Shown here piece by piece: positions 53,489 through 61,295 of a stretch of DNA of 64,000 nucleotides (position 1 is the stretch's first letter; each line of letters starts with the position of its first letter). The notes under the pieces are model-generated. The model did no database searches. It worked only from the letters and a program-made list of their open reading frames with translations, and was not told the origin of the DNA. Origin of the DNA: Jeongeupia naejangsanensis (GTDB taxonomy: Bacteria; Pseudomonadota; Gammaproteobacteria; Burkholderiales; Chitinibacteraceae); assembly GCF_016865585.1 (NCBI RefSeq), contig NZ_JAESND010000001.1, forward strand, positions 744,001 to 808,000, written 5' to 3'. Position numbers and translations under genes: made by a program.

Positions 53489-54355
53489 CTAGCGCGTATC
53501 GCTTTGCGGGCCGCGCTGTCCGCGCCAGCCGTGCGGTGCCACGGTCAGCGAGACAAGGTAAAAGAGGCTGGCCACCAGCACGATGGCCGGCCCGGACGGC
53601 AGCCCGGCGTGGTACGACACCAGCAGGCCGGCGACCGTCGAAACCAGTCCGACCAGCCACGCCACACCCATCAGCCCCGGCAGCGTATCGGCCCACAGCC
53701 GCGCCACCGTGGCCGGCAGCATCATCAGCCCGATCGCCATCAGCGTACCCATGGCCTGGAAGCCGGCGACGAGATTGAGTACCGTCAGCACGATCAGGCC
53801 AAGGTGATACGGACTGCCGCCGCGCCCCGCCGCAGCAAGGAACCCCGGATCGACGCATTCGAGCACCATGCCGCGGTAGCACAGCGCCAGCCACGCGAGA
53901 CTGATCGTCGCCACCCCGGCGACGACATAGAGCGCCGCATCGTCGATCGCCAGCACCGAGCCGAACAGCAGGTGGATCAGGTCGACCTGGCTGCCCCAGC
54001 GCGAGATCAGCACCACGCCGAGCGCCAGCGCCATCAGGTAGAAGCCGGCAAAGCTCGCGTCCTCGTTCAGCACCGTATAACGCCCGGCAACACCGGCCAG
54101 CACCGCCACCAGCAGCGCCGCGACAATGCCGCCCCCGGCCAGCCACGGCAGCGCGAAACCGCCGATCAGGTAACCGACCGCCGCGCCCGGCAGCACCGCG
54201 TGCGACAAGGCATCGCCCATCAGGCTCATCCGCCGCAACACCAGCAGCACACCAACCGGCGCGCAGCTCAGCGCCAATACCACGCAGCCGACCAGCGCAC
54301 GGCGCATGAAGTCGAACTCGGCAAACGGCGAAATCAGCAATTCGTGCAGGCTCAT
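53489..54355 (-). CDS. Metal ABC transporter permease (ZnuB/MntB family)
   Basis: The start at 54355 overlaps the ATPase stop (ATGA). The 288-residue protein has eight or nine helices, with the family motifs RRMSLMGDALSHAVLPGAAVGYL near residue 40 and MGTLMAIGLMMLPATVARLWAD. It forms the channel for the binding protein and ATPase encoded beside it. Confidence 0.92.
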   Translation of the reverse strand: MSLHELLISPFAEFDFMRRALVGCVVLALSCAPVGVLLVLRRMSLMGDALSHAVLPGAAVGYLIGGFALPWLAGGGIVAALLVAVLAGVAGRYTVLNEDASFAGFYLMALALGVVLISRWGSQVDLIHLLFGSVLAIDDAALYVVAGVATISLAWLALCYRGMVLECVDPGFLAAAGRGGSPYHLGLIVLTVLNLVAGFQAMGTLMAIGLMMLPATVARLWADTLPGLMGVAWLVGLVSTVAGLLVSYHAGLPSGPAIVLVASLFYLVSLTVAPHGWRGQRGPQSDTR

Positions 54356-55068
54356 GATCCCGCCTCCTCGGCCAGCGGGTTCACCCACAGCGAATGACCG
54401 GTAAAGCCGATCTCGGCACGCGCAGCGGCCAGTACCGCCGCCGTCGCGCCCCAAGCCTGCACCGTACCGGACAGCAGCAGCGTTTCATCGAAATGGCGCG
54501 ACACCAGATCCAGATCGTGCATCACGGCAATCACCGTGCGGCCCTCGATCTGCCAGTCCGTCAGCTGCTTGAGCAGCAGATCGCGGCTGGCCGGATCGAG
54601 ATTGTTGAGCGGCTCGTCAAGCAGCAGCACCGGCGCGTCCTGCACCATCAGCCGCGCAAAGCGTGCACGCTGCAGCTGCCCGCCCGACAGCGTACCGATC
54701 GGCCGGTTGGTCAGCTCTGCCAGCCCCATGTGTGCCAGCGCGTGCGCAGCCCGCTCCTGCTCGGTGCGATCCAGCCGGCGCCACGCACCGCTGCGCCGCC
54801 AGCTGCCCGACAGCGCCAGCTCGGCCACCGTCATCGGAAACTGCCGGTCCAGCTCGGTGCGCTGCGGCAGGTACGCCACGCGCTCCGGCGTATGAATCTG
54901 CCCCGACGACGCCGGCAGCAAACCGGCCATCGCCTTGAGCAAGGTCGTCTTGCCCGCGCCATTGGGACCGACGATGGCCGTCGAGCGCCCGGTGGTAAAC
55001 GTACCGCAGACCTCGGCCACCGCCAGACGCTGGCGATACTTCACCGACACATGATCAAGCGTGATCAT
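54352..55068 (-). CDS. Metal ABC transporter ATP-binding protein (ZnuC-like)
   Basis: The start at 55068 (MITLDHVSVKYRQRL) overlaps the stop of a 48-residue gene upstream. The 238-residue ATPase has Walker A GPNGAGKTTLL, Q-loop YLPQRTELDRQFPMTVAEL, signature LSGGQLQRARFA, Walker B VLLLDEPLNNLD and H-loop VMHDLD. The YLPQR..D..FP pattern is typical of ZnuC/MntA ATPases. Confidence 0.92.
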   Translation of the reverse strand: MITLDHVSVKYRQRLAVAEVCGTFTTGRSTAIVGPNGAGKTTLLKAMAGLLPASSGQIHTPERVAYLPQRTELDRQFPMTVAELALSGSWRRSGAWRRLDRTEQERAAHALAHMGLAELTNRPIGTLSGGQLQRARFARLMVQDAPVLLLDEPLNNLDPASRDLLLKQLTDWQIEGRTVIAVMHDLDLVSRHFDETLLLSGTVQAWGATAAVLAAARAEIGFTGHSLWVNPLAEEAGS

Positions 55069-55211
55069 TGCAGCGACCACGCAACCAGCGCCCAGACCAG
55101 TGCGATCAGCGGCGACACCAGCAGCAAGCGCTGGCCGGCACTGAGCGCAAACAGCCAACTGGCCAGCCGCCGCAGCACGCTGGGGAGGATATTCGAAACG
55201 TTATGAGTCAT
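55065..55211 (-). CDS. 48-residue membrane protein leading the metal ABC operon
   Basis: This short frame begins MTHNVSNILPSVLRRLASWL and has one strongly hydrophobic helix near the end (LLLVSPLIALVWALVAW). Its TGA overlaps the ATG of the ATPase gene (ATGA), the same coupling used by the rest of the operon, which is the main reason to believe it. No good ribosome site is seen upstream. It could be a small transporter subunit or a translational leader. I know of no described counterpart. Confidence 0.55.
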   Translation of the reverse strand: MTHNVSNILPSVLRRLASWLFALSAGQRLLLVSPLIALVWALVAWSLQ

Positions 55212-55219
55212 CACATGAC

Positions 55220-55242
55220 GCCCGCTGCGTCAGACAGCGGGC
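55220..55242. other. Hairpin in the leader of the metal ABC operon
   Basis: 8-bp stem GCCCGCTG / CAGCGGGC with a 7-base loop, just upstream of the 48-residue gene. No T-run follows on the minus strand. It may influence translation of the leader gene. No Zur box was recognised nearby. Confidence 0.4.
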
Positions 55243-55365
55243 AAGGCTAGTTGCAACTGAATTGCATTTTAGCCACGAATCCATCCCGTGTGAATCATGT
55301 TTGCCACATCACGCCTCGCAAAAGAGTTCCCAAGCACGCCCCGAGCCGCTAGAATGCCGTTCTTC

Positions 55366-55441
55366 GCCGGTGTAGCTCAGTTGGTAGAGCACCTGACTTG
55401 TAATCAGGGGGTCGCGAGTTCGAATCCTGCCGCCGGCACCA
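55366..55441 (+). tRNA. tRNA-Thr (anticodon UGU)
   Basis: A 76-nt cloverleaf: acceptor GCCGGTG/CGCCGGC, D-arm GCTCAGTTGGTAGAGC, anticodon arm CCTGA-CTTGTAA-TCAGG (anticodon TGT), T-arm GCGAGTTCGAATCCTGC, encoded CCA. Prophage genes follow it, so its 3' end is a likely attachment site. The partner site is outside the window. Confidence 0.97.
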
Positions 55442-55506
55442 ATACCGCTATACAAATCAATACGTTAAGCAGCATCTGGCGTAAATTTGGCGTAGCAGCA
55501 AAAAAG

Positions 55507-55537
55507 AAACCCTCAGCTTCGGCTGGGGGTTTTTGCT
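55507..55537 (+). terminator. Terminator after tRNA-Thr
   Basis: 11-bp stem AAACCCTCAGC / GCTGGGGGTTT (one GT pair), UUCG loop, then a T-run. Confidence 0.85.
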
Positions 55538-55639
55538 TTTCCGGTACCTGCTTTACACCTCAGTCCATGACAGTCAGCCTAGCGCCATGCAGGCTGCATG
55601 AATCTGCAAGATTCCGCATGAAAAATCAGGGGTTCCCTT

Positions 55640-56060
55640 TCTCGGCCTAGGGCGCATTCCGCCAAGGTCGAGCGGCCAGTGCATGGGTGCATGAAAACCA
55701 CCCCATTTAGCGGGCAGGCGTGGCGGGGAGACGACTGCGCGCGCCAACGTTGTCGAGGTACATCCTTGGCCTTACTAGGTAAGATCTAGCCACTTTCTAT
55801 TCGATACAATGACCTAGGTCGTAAGGCACTGTTCCTTTGACAGTTCAACCTGAGTCTACTCAGTTGTAGGAGGGCTGGCTTCATTGAGTCTGCTCCGCCA
55901 ACTGGAGAGTCAATAACAATTTTCAGACAACAAGCCGCCGGAATTTGCACATAACAACCACGAAGTGCAGTATTGCTAATATCGCGTGATTTACATACAC
56001 CACTGCTCAACCAAAATTAATATCACAATTAACAAAATCAACAAACAAAGGAGCCAACCA
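55640..56060. other. Gene-free AT-richer stretch at the prophage edge
   Basis: No coding frame with plausible composition. It ends in a strong Shine-Dalgarno site (AAAGGAG at 56047-56053) serving the frameshifted gene that follows. A promoter for that gene should lie here, but I could not pick one with confidence. Confidence 0.5.
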
Positions 56061-56725
56061 ATGGCCATCGATGCAATTGAATTCTAGAAAAAGTCAATTC
56101 ATTCTATAGCGGCGCCTTTGGCCAACTTGTAACATTTACTATCGGACTTCTCGCATTAGTTGGAGTAATAATTCCCTTCGCCATTTCATGGAATCAACAA
56201 CGTCAATTAAAGCATGATCACGAGAGTCTCAATAAAAAAATTGAGGAGGAATTGGAAAAACACAAATACGAATTAACCAAGCATCTAGAACATGCACTCG
56301 ATTCCAACAATAAAAAGTTAGAAGAACTAATAAACGAATCAAAAAAAGAAATTGCAAAGGAAATTGGCATCATAGATGCACTGGGAAATGGACGCTCCTT
56401 CCACCAGCAAGCACTTAGCATGAGAGATATCATGCCTGCGTCCGCCGCCAGTGATGCACTTAGCGCAGTAATGTATTATGCGGCAGGAAACGACGAAAGA
56501 AACCTTAGAGCAGCACTTGTCGTGTGGGAGGAATGCATTCCAAAGTGTACCAACGAAGAGCTAGAGACATTCCAATACGACCGCTCCGTTAATGATGCAA
56601 TCAAGGCCTTAGAAGGCCTTAATAAAAACGGCAGATACGCAGAAGACATCCGCTCAATTGCACGTGAAAATAAAAAAGCAATGCTTCGCACGAAAGAATC
56701 TACAGCTGATATCGAGACTAAGTAA
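56061..56725 (+). pseudogene. Membrane-anchored coiled-coil protein with a 1-base frameshift near its start
   Basis: AAAGGAG precedes ATG 56061 (MAIDAIEF), which stops at TAG 56085. The frame one base away is open from 56081 and reads LEKVNSFYSGAFGQL, then a membrane helix (TFTIGLLALVGVIIPFAISW). A long charged coiled coil follows (NQQRQLKHDHESLNKKIEEELEK...EELINESKKEIAKEI), then a helical domain (AASDALSAVMYYAAGNDERNL, NDAIKALEGLNKNGRYAEDI). Adding one base near 56084 gives an uninterrupted protein of about 221 residues. Either a recent inactivation or a sequencing error. AT-rich and located between tRNA-Thr and the portal gene, so prophage cargo. Function unknown. Confidence 0.75.
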
Positions 56726-56761
56726 TCACCTGGTTTCGCACCGAATTTTCAAAATCCAAAG

Positions 56762-56787
56762 AAAAAAGGCACGCTGTTCAGCGTGCC
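56762..56787 (-). terminator. Terminator after phage portal gene
   Basis: GGCACGC / GCGTGCC stem (56768-56787) with T-run on the minus strand (complement of 56762-56767). Confidence 0.8.
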
Positions 56788-56813
56788 GCTTCGAGTCCAG
56801 TCAAATTCTGTGC

Positions 56814-57869
56814 TCAGGTCGTGCTGCCAGCTTCCGGCAGCACATACGGCTCGAACTCGATCACCTTCTGGCCTACCCACTCGTTCAACTCCATGAACCT
56901 TGCCTGCAGCGGCCCGATCTCGTTCCGTGCGAACACTTCGGCCGCCTGCGCCGGCGAGCCGAAGCCCCCCGTGTTGGTCGGGATGATGCCGATCAACTGC
57001 GGTGGCACACGATGCGCAGCGAGCTGGTCGTCGCGGGTCACGTTCTTGATGTTCAGGAATTCATCCTTGGCCGCCACTTCGCTGATTGGCAGCAGCTGAA
57101 TGCCGTCCTTCTTTCCGCCCGGGGCATACACCATCAGATTGCGGAAGTTGCCCGGCCCCTTGCTGTTCTTCAGTGCCGTGCGCATCGCGTTGATGTCGTC
57201 CTCGTTCTGCACGGTGTCGGTCATGTACAGCACGAACCCGGCGTGGCTGCCGTTCTTGTAATAGCGGCGCCGGAATAGTGTCGATGCCTCGTTGAGCCAG
57301 GCCGAGCTGAGTGCGCTTAAGTATTCGGGCAGGCCATACACCTCCTGGTCGATGTCGTGCTCGAGCAGATGGAACACGCTGCCGGGCTCGAACTCGTGTT
57401 CCTCTCCCGTAGTCGGCACGTACCAGTAGCCGTCGAGGTCAGTGCTGCGGCGAACGTACTTGGCCAGCGCTGGCTTGAGCGAAAGCGGCCGTCCGCTCAT
57501 TGCGTCGCGCCGCTCCAGGTAGGCATTGCCGAACACGAGGAAGTCCAGCACCCAAGCCGAGAATGCCGAACGGCTCAGCAGCGGATGTGGCTTGAATGTG
57601 CTGACCAGAATGTTGCGCTTCACGTAGAGCGGCGAGCTGTGGTGCGGCGTCACCCGGAACGTCTTGGCCAGCCCTTCCCAGCTGATGGGTGGCTCGTACC
57701 AGCGGCCGTTGTGCAGGCACTGCAGGTAATCGAAGATCCCGCGGCGATCGAGCACCGCCTCCGGGTCGCCGAACGTGAACACTTCAACGGTCGACGCGCC
57801 GGTCGACGGCGCGTCCTGTGTATTAGGGTGTGCCGTGTGTGCGACACGGCGCGGCTTTCGTCTGCTCAT
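56814..57869 (-). CDS. P2-like phage portal protein (gpQ)
   Basis: The start at 57869 has GGAGATG upstream and overlaps the terminase stop (TGATG); GTG 57875 is an alternative. The 351-residue portal forms the head vertex through which DNA passes. Family blocks include DYLQCLHNGRWYEPPISWEGLAK, KRNILVSTFKPHPLLSR, YYKNGSHAGFVLYMTD and QLIGIIPTNTGGFGSPAQAAEVF. The gene is full-length although the terminase and capsid genes it works with are missing. Confidence 0.93.
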   Translation of the reverse strand: MSRRKPRRVAHTAHPNTQDAPSTGASTVEVFTFGDPEAVLDRRGIFDYLQCLHNGRWYEPPISWEGLAKTFRVTPHHSSPLYVKRNILVSTFKPHPLLSRSAFSAWVLDFLVFGNAYLERRDAMSGRPLSLKPALAKYVRRSTDLDGYWYVPTTGEEHEFEPGSVFHLLEHDIDQEVYGLPEYLSALSSAWLNEASTLFRRRYYKNGSHAGFVLYMTDTVQNEDDINAMRTALKNSKGPGNFRNLMVYAPGGKKDGIQLLPISEVAAKDEFLNIKNVTRDDQLAAHRVPPQLIGIIPTNTGGFGSPAQAAEVFARNEIGPLQARFMELNEWVGQKVIEFEPYVLPEAGSTT

Positions 57870-58330
57870 CAGCACATCTCCATAAAGCTGCGGTTATTGC
57901 CTGTCGCGCCTTCCAGTGGCTCATGCGACAGCGCGTGCATGCACGCCCACGCCAGATCGGCGTGGCCGGTTTCATCGGATCGGCCGGCTTCGTACGTCAC
58001 CTGTCGGCCGCTTGCGGTCAGGGTTTTGCGGATGGCCATGAATGCCTGTGCCAGATCGGTGCCGTCGAACTCCAGCCGGCCCTTGCTGATCACGTCGTAG
58101 GCTTTGAGGACCAGTCGGGTTTTCACCTCGGGCGAGTAGCTGATCTGTTCGGCCGCCGGGAAGAACTGCCGCACCAGCTGATAGACGCCCTGCCCGATCC
58201 CGGTGGCGTCGATACCGATGTAGGTCACCCGGTAGCGCTCGGTGATGGCACGAATTGCCGACGCCTGCGCCTCGAAGTCCATGCCTCGCCACTGGTGCTT
58301 TTCCAGCACACGGAACTTGCCACCTGCCGT
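57869..58330 (-). pseudogene. P2-like large terminase subunit (gpP), C-terminal fragment
   Basis: Only the nuclease-domain end remains: GGKFRVLEKHQWRGMDFEAQASAIRAITERY, VTYIGIDATGIGQGVYQL, KTRLVLKAYDVISKGRLEFD and AGRSDETGHADLAWACMHAL. A full gpP has about 590 residues. The N-terminal ATPase (about 430 residues) is absent. Homology ends at about 58325, where the holin fragment begins on the opposite strand. Confidence 0.9.
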
Positions 58331-58560
58331 GGTGGCGGCGGCTGGTCTACCTCGTCGTGTCGTGGTCGGTCGGCTATGTCTGCGCGGCCGAAGTGGTGCG
58401 GCTGACGCCGATCAAGAGCACCGGCGCCGCGGCGTTCCTGCTGTCGCTGCTGCTGGTGACCGGCGCCCTGGCGCTTGTCGAGCGGGCAAAAGCGTTCGAC
58501 TTCGCCGGCTTCTTCGCCGGCCTGATCAACAACCTGTTCGGCAAAGGGGGGAAATCGTGA
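58321..58560 (+). pseudogene. Phage holin-like membrane protein, 5'-truncated
   Basis: From about 58321 the frame reads LPWWRRLVYLVVSWSVGYVCAAEV, then AAAFLLSLLLVTGALALVERA and a C-terminal FAGFFAGLINNLFGKGGKS. This is a small multi-helix protein as found next to the lysis genes of P2-like phages. Upstream codons of the same frame are antisense to the terminase fragment, so the native start has been lost at the deletion junction. An accidental start further up (ATG 58255) would give a chimera. Confidence 0.65.
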
Positions 58561-58829
58561 GTCTGCTCACCCTGCTGGCCTGCTTCGCCATGCTGATGGC
58601 AATCGGCCGCATCCTGTTTTACCAGCGTGCTGGTGCCAGTTTCCGACGCCATCATTCGGTCATGGCTTAGGTCGTGCTCGCCTGCATGATCTTCTCGGCC
58701 GGCGGCATCCTGCTCGGCTGGTATCCCGTCGTCCCGCGCGGCATGGATCTGCTCGTCATCCTGTTTTGCGCCAAGGTCTGGCGCGACAAGGGCAACGTCG
58801 CCCGCGTGTTCGGAGACGGACCATGGTGA
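58557..58829 (+). pseudogene. Second phage holin with in-frame TAG
   Basis: GTG 58557 overlaps the previous stop and reads SLLTLLACFAMLMAIGRILF, RRHHSVMA, then TAG (58668-58670). The same frame continues VVLACMIFSAGGILLGWYPV, LLVILFCAKVWRDKGNVARVF to a TGA at 58827. Together this is a typical 90-residue phage holin, with the TAG probably replacing a Trp (TGG) codon. Unless suppressed, the product is cut after the first helix. Confidence 0.75.
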
Positions 58830-59623
58830 TGACCTTGCGCAATGGCGATCAGGGGCAGGCTGTCCGCGACCTGCAACGCCAACTGATCGCCACCGGTTAC
58901 CGGCTCAACGCGGACGGCTGGTACGGCGAATCGACCGAATCTGCCGTGCGCCGCTTTCAGCAATCGCACGACCTCGTCGCCGATGGCCTTGCCGGCCCCA
59001 AGACGCTGCAGACCCTGCGCGCTGGTGGCGCCGATCCGCGCCTGATGACCGGAGCCGACCTGCAGCGCGCCGCCGACCTGCTCGGCGTGCCGCTGGCCTG
59101 CATTCAGGCCGTCAACGCGGTGGAAAGCCGCGGCTCGGGTTTTCTCGACGATGGCCGCCCGGTCATCCTTTACGAGCGCCACATCATGTACCGGCAGCTC
59201 GAAAAGGCCGGTCATGCCGCAGCCGCGATCGCCAGTCGTTACCCCGATCTGGTCAACACCGCCCGAGGCGGCTACGCCGGCGGCAGCGCCGAGTACGTCC
59301 GCCTCGCCAATGCCCGGCGCATCGACGACGCCTGCGCGCTCGAAGCCTGCAGCTGGGGCGCGTTTCAGGTCATGGGCTATCACTGGCAAGCGCTCGGCTA
59401 CGCCAGCATTAACGAGTTCGTCGAGCGCATGCAGCGTAACGAGGGCGACCACCTCGAAGCCTTCTGCCGCTTCGTACTGTCGGAACCGGCCCTGATCAAA
59501 GCGCTCAGGGGCCGCAAGTGGGCAGATTTCGCCCGCGGCTACAACGGCGCCGCCTACCGCGAAAACCTTTACGACGTGAAGCTGGCCCGCGCCTACGAGC
59601 AGTTCACCCGGGTCGCGGCATGA
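58823..59623 (+). CDS. Phage endolysin: peptidoglycan-binding domain plus N-acetylmuramidase
   Basis: The start at 58823 lies within the end of the holin frame. The 266-residue enzyme has an N-terminal peptidoglycan-binding repeat (LRNGDQGQAVRDLQRQL, DGWYGESTESAVRRFQ) and a DUF3380 muramidase domain from about residue 85 (ACIQAVNAVESRGSGFL, LYERHIMYRQL, EACSWGAFQVMGYHWQALG, WADFARGYNGAAY), with Glu in NAVESRG the likely acid. No signal peptide, so it needs a holin for release. Intact although both holin genes upstream are damaged. Confidence 0.92.
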   Translation: MVMTLRNGDQGQAVRDLQRQLIATGYRLNADGWYGESTESAVRRFQQSHDLVADGLAGPKTLQTLRAGGADPRLMTGADLQRAADLLGVPLACIQAVNAVESRGSGFLDDGRPVILYERHIMYRQLEKAGHAAAAIASRYPDLVNTARGGYAGGSAEYVRLANARRIDDACALEACSWGAFQVMGYHWQALGYASINEFVERMQRNEGDHLEAFCRFVLSEPALIKALRGRKWADFARGYNGAAYRENLYDVKLARAYEQFTRVAA

Positions 59624-60153
59624 GCTGGCCTGCGCTGCTCAAGCCGATCGGCAAATGGCTGCTGTATGTACTGCTGCTGGCCGGCGCCATCAGCCTGATC
59701 TGGCTGGATGGCTACCGTAGCAGCGATGCCAAGTGGCGCCTCGCCGATCAGCAACGCAAGGCCCGCGATACCGACGCCATGGCCGAGCGCATCAACACAG
59801 CCCGCCGCGACGAACGCGCCGCCGCCGCTTCACAAACCGCCATCGCCACTACCTATCAGGAGCGTCTGCAGAATGAAATCGCTGACCGTGACCGTGCCAT
59901 TGCTGATCTGCGTGCTGGCACTCGCAGGCTGTACGTCCCTGTCCGTGCCGGTAGCTGCGAGCCAGTGCCCACAACTGCCGCCGCCGGACGCGGCGGTGAT
60001 GGTGAAGCGAGAGCCGAACTATCGATCGAGGCTGGCGAATTTCTTGAACGCCTCGGCAGCGACGCCGACCAGCTCGCCCGTCAGCTCGACGCCTGCCAGT
60101 CCACCGTCCTCAACGACCGTAGATTGATAAATGGGACGGCGGAGAGACTGTGA
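59620..60153 (+). CDS. Phage i-spanin (Rz/LysB-like)
   Basis: The start overlaps the endolysin stop (ATGA). The 177-residue protein has one N-terminal anchor (WLLYVLLLAGAISLIWLDGY) and a long periplasmic coiled coil (QQRKARDTDAMAERINTARRD...ERLQNEIADRDRAIADLRAG). It fuses inner and outer membranes at the end of lysis together with the lipoprotein encoded inside it. Its own stop overlaps the GTG of the next gene. Confidence 0.88.
   Translation: MSWPALLKPIGKWLLYVLLLAGAISLIWLDGYRSSDAKWRLADQQRKARDTDAMAERINTARRDERAAAASQTAIATTYQERLQNEIADRDRAIADLRAGTRRLYVPVRAGSCEPVPTTAAAGRGGDGEARAELSIEAGEFLERLGSDADQLARQLDACQSTVLNDRRLINGTAERL
59873..60127 (+). CDS. Phage o-spanin lipoprotein (Rz1/LysC-like), nested in i-spanin gene
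   Basis: Entirely inside the i-spanin gene in another frame, with AGGAGCG upstream of ATG. The 84-residue product has a lipobox (LLICVLALAGC) and a short Pro-rich mature part (CPQLPPPDAAV), as expected of Rz1. Fully nested Rz1 genes are normal in lambdoid and P2-like phages. Confidence 0.88.
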   Translation: MKSLTVTVPLLICVLALAGCTSLSVPVAASQCPQLPPPDAAVMVKREPNYRSRLANFLNASAATPTSSPVSSTPASPPSSTTVD

Positions 60154-60419
60154 CTCACATCTATTTCAGAGGTCCGGTAACGCCATACCGTATTGCCGAC
60201 TTGTCGGTCCGTAGAAACTGGCGTGGCAAGCTGATCGTACGGATCCGTTATTCGCTTCGTCGTCGCTGCTACGGCAGCCTAAGCAGCCCGACCAGTCAGC
60301 CTCAATGGGAAGACGCCGGGCTGAGTCAATGGCGCGATTGTCGTGCTGATGACTTTGTCAAACTGTCGGCCGTACTCCAACAGTTGCACGCCGACATACC
60401 ATCGATGAAAGCCAAATGA
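60150..60419 (+). CDS. Small basic phage protein between lysis and tail-completion genes
   Basis: GTG 60150 overlaps the i-spanin stop (GTGA), with GGAGAG upstream. The 89-residue product is strongly basic (VRRNWRGKLIVRIRYSLRRRCYG). It is coupled to both neighbours: its stop overlaps the gpR start. I do not recognise the family. Confidence 0.7.
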   Translation: MTHIYFRGPVTPYRIADLSVRRNWRGKLIVRIRYSLRRRCYGSLSSPTSQPQWEDAGLSQWRDCRADDFVKLSAVLQQLHADIPSMKAK

Positions 60420-60865
60420 AAAAACCGACCGCCTTGCGCATGCACCTGATCGCGGCCATGCCACATCTCGACCGGGATCCGGACAAGCTGCTGATGTTCG
60501 TCGACGAGGGCCGCATCCTCGGCACCGGCACCGGCACGCGCAGCTACGAATACCAGTACACGCTGAACCTGATCTTGACCAACTTCGGCGGCAATCCGGA
60601 TGCCGTCATGGTCGCCGTGGTCGACTGGCTGGCCACGAACCAGCCTGAGCAGCTGGACAACAACGAACGCCGCCGCGACGCCATCCAGTTCGAGGCCGAC
60701 ATCCTCAGCGATGACTTGGTCGACCTGTCCATCAAGCTACCGCTCACCGAGCGCGTCATCGCACGCCAGGTCGAAGGCCGCTGGGAAACAAAAGCCATCG
60801 ATGAACCACCGTCGGTCGAAACCGACTGGCTGACCAACTTTGAGCGCAGGGCCGCCGGTGGATGA
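60416..60865 (+). CDS. P2-like tail completion protein gpR
   Basis: The 149-residue protein matches gpR: MKKPTALRMHLIAAMPHLDRDPDKLLMFVDEGRI, GTRSYEYQYTLNLILTNFGG and DLSIKLPLTERVIARQVEG. It acts at the head-proximal end of the tail. Its end overlaps the gpS start. Confidence 0.9.
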   Translation: MKKPTALRMHLIAAMPHLDRDPDKLLMFVDEGRILGTGTGTRSYEYQYTLNLILTNFGGNPDAVMVAVVDWLATNQPEQLDNNERRRDAIQFEADILSDDLVDLSIKLPLTERVIARQVEGRWETKAIDEPPSVETDWLTNFERRAAGG

Positions 60866-61295
60866 CCTCGGAGCCGTCGAAGACTGGGCAAGCGGCCTGC
60901 TGGCCAAGCTCTCCCCGGTCGAACGCCGCAAGCTGACCCGGCAGCTTGCCGCAGCGCTGCGTCAAAGCCAGGCCAAGCGCATCGCCGAACAGAAAGCCCC
61001 GGACGGCGTGCCCTACGCGCCTCGCTCAAGCAAACGTGGTCTGCGCGGCAAGAAAGGCCGCATCCGCCGCAGCATGTTCGCCAAGCTGCGCGCCGCCAGG
61101 CACCTGAAAGCCGAATCGACCGCCGACGAAGCCAGTGTCGGATTCAGCGGCCGGGATGCCCGCATCGCCGGCCAGCATCAGGACGGTAGCATCCGGCGAT
61201 TACCCCGCAGGGTGTTGCTGGGTTTCAGCCAGAACGAATTGAGCATCACTCACGAAATAATTCTTCATAATTTTATCGCAGAGAAATATCAATAG
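60858..61295 (+). CDS. P2-like virion morphogenesis protein gpS
   Basis: GTG 60858 (VDDLGAVEDWASGLLAKLSPVERRKL) overlaps gpR by 8 bp and is the family-typical start. The 145-residue protein helps complete the tail and join it to the head. The core FSGRDARIAGQHQDGS..PRRVLLGFSQNEL is recognisable, but the usual spacer between the HQxG and PRRxLLGF motifs looks shortened. The last 20 residues are AT-rich, and the stop overlaps that of the convergent moron gene by 7 bp. Confidence 0.85.
   Translation: MDDLGAVEDWASGLLAKLSPVERRKLTRQLAAALRQSQAKRIAEQKAPDGVPYAPRSSKRGLRGKKGRIRRSMFAKLRAARHLKAESTADEASVGFSGRDARIAGQHQDGSIRRLPRRVLLGFSQNELSITHEIILHNFIAEKYQ

Noticed and set aside
55786-56010. 74-codon minus-strand frame near tRNA-Thr
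   Set aside because: No ribosome site, poor codon use and no features; treated as non-coding.
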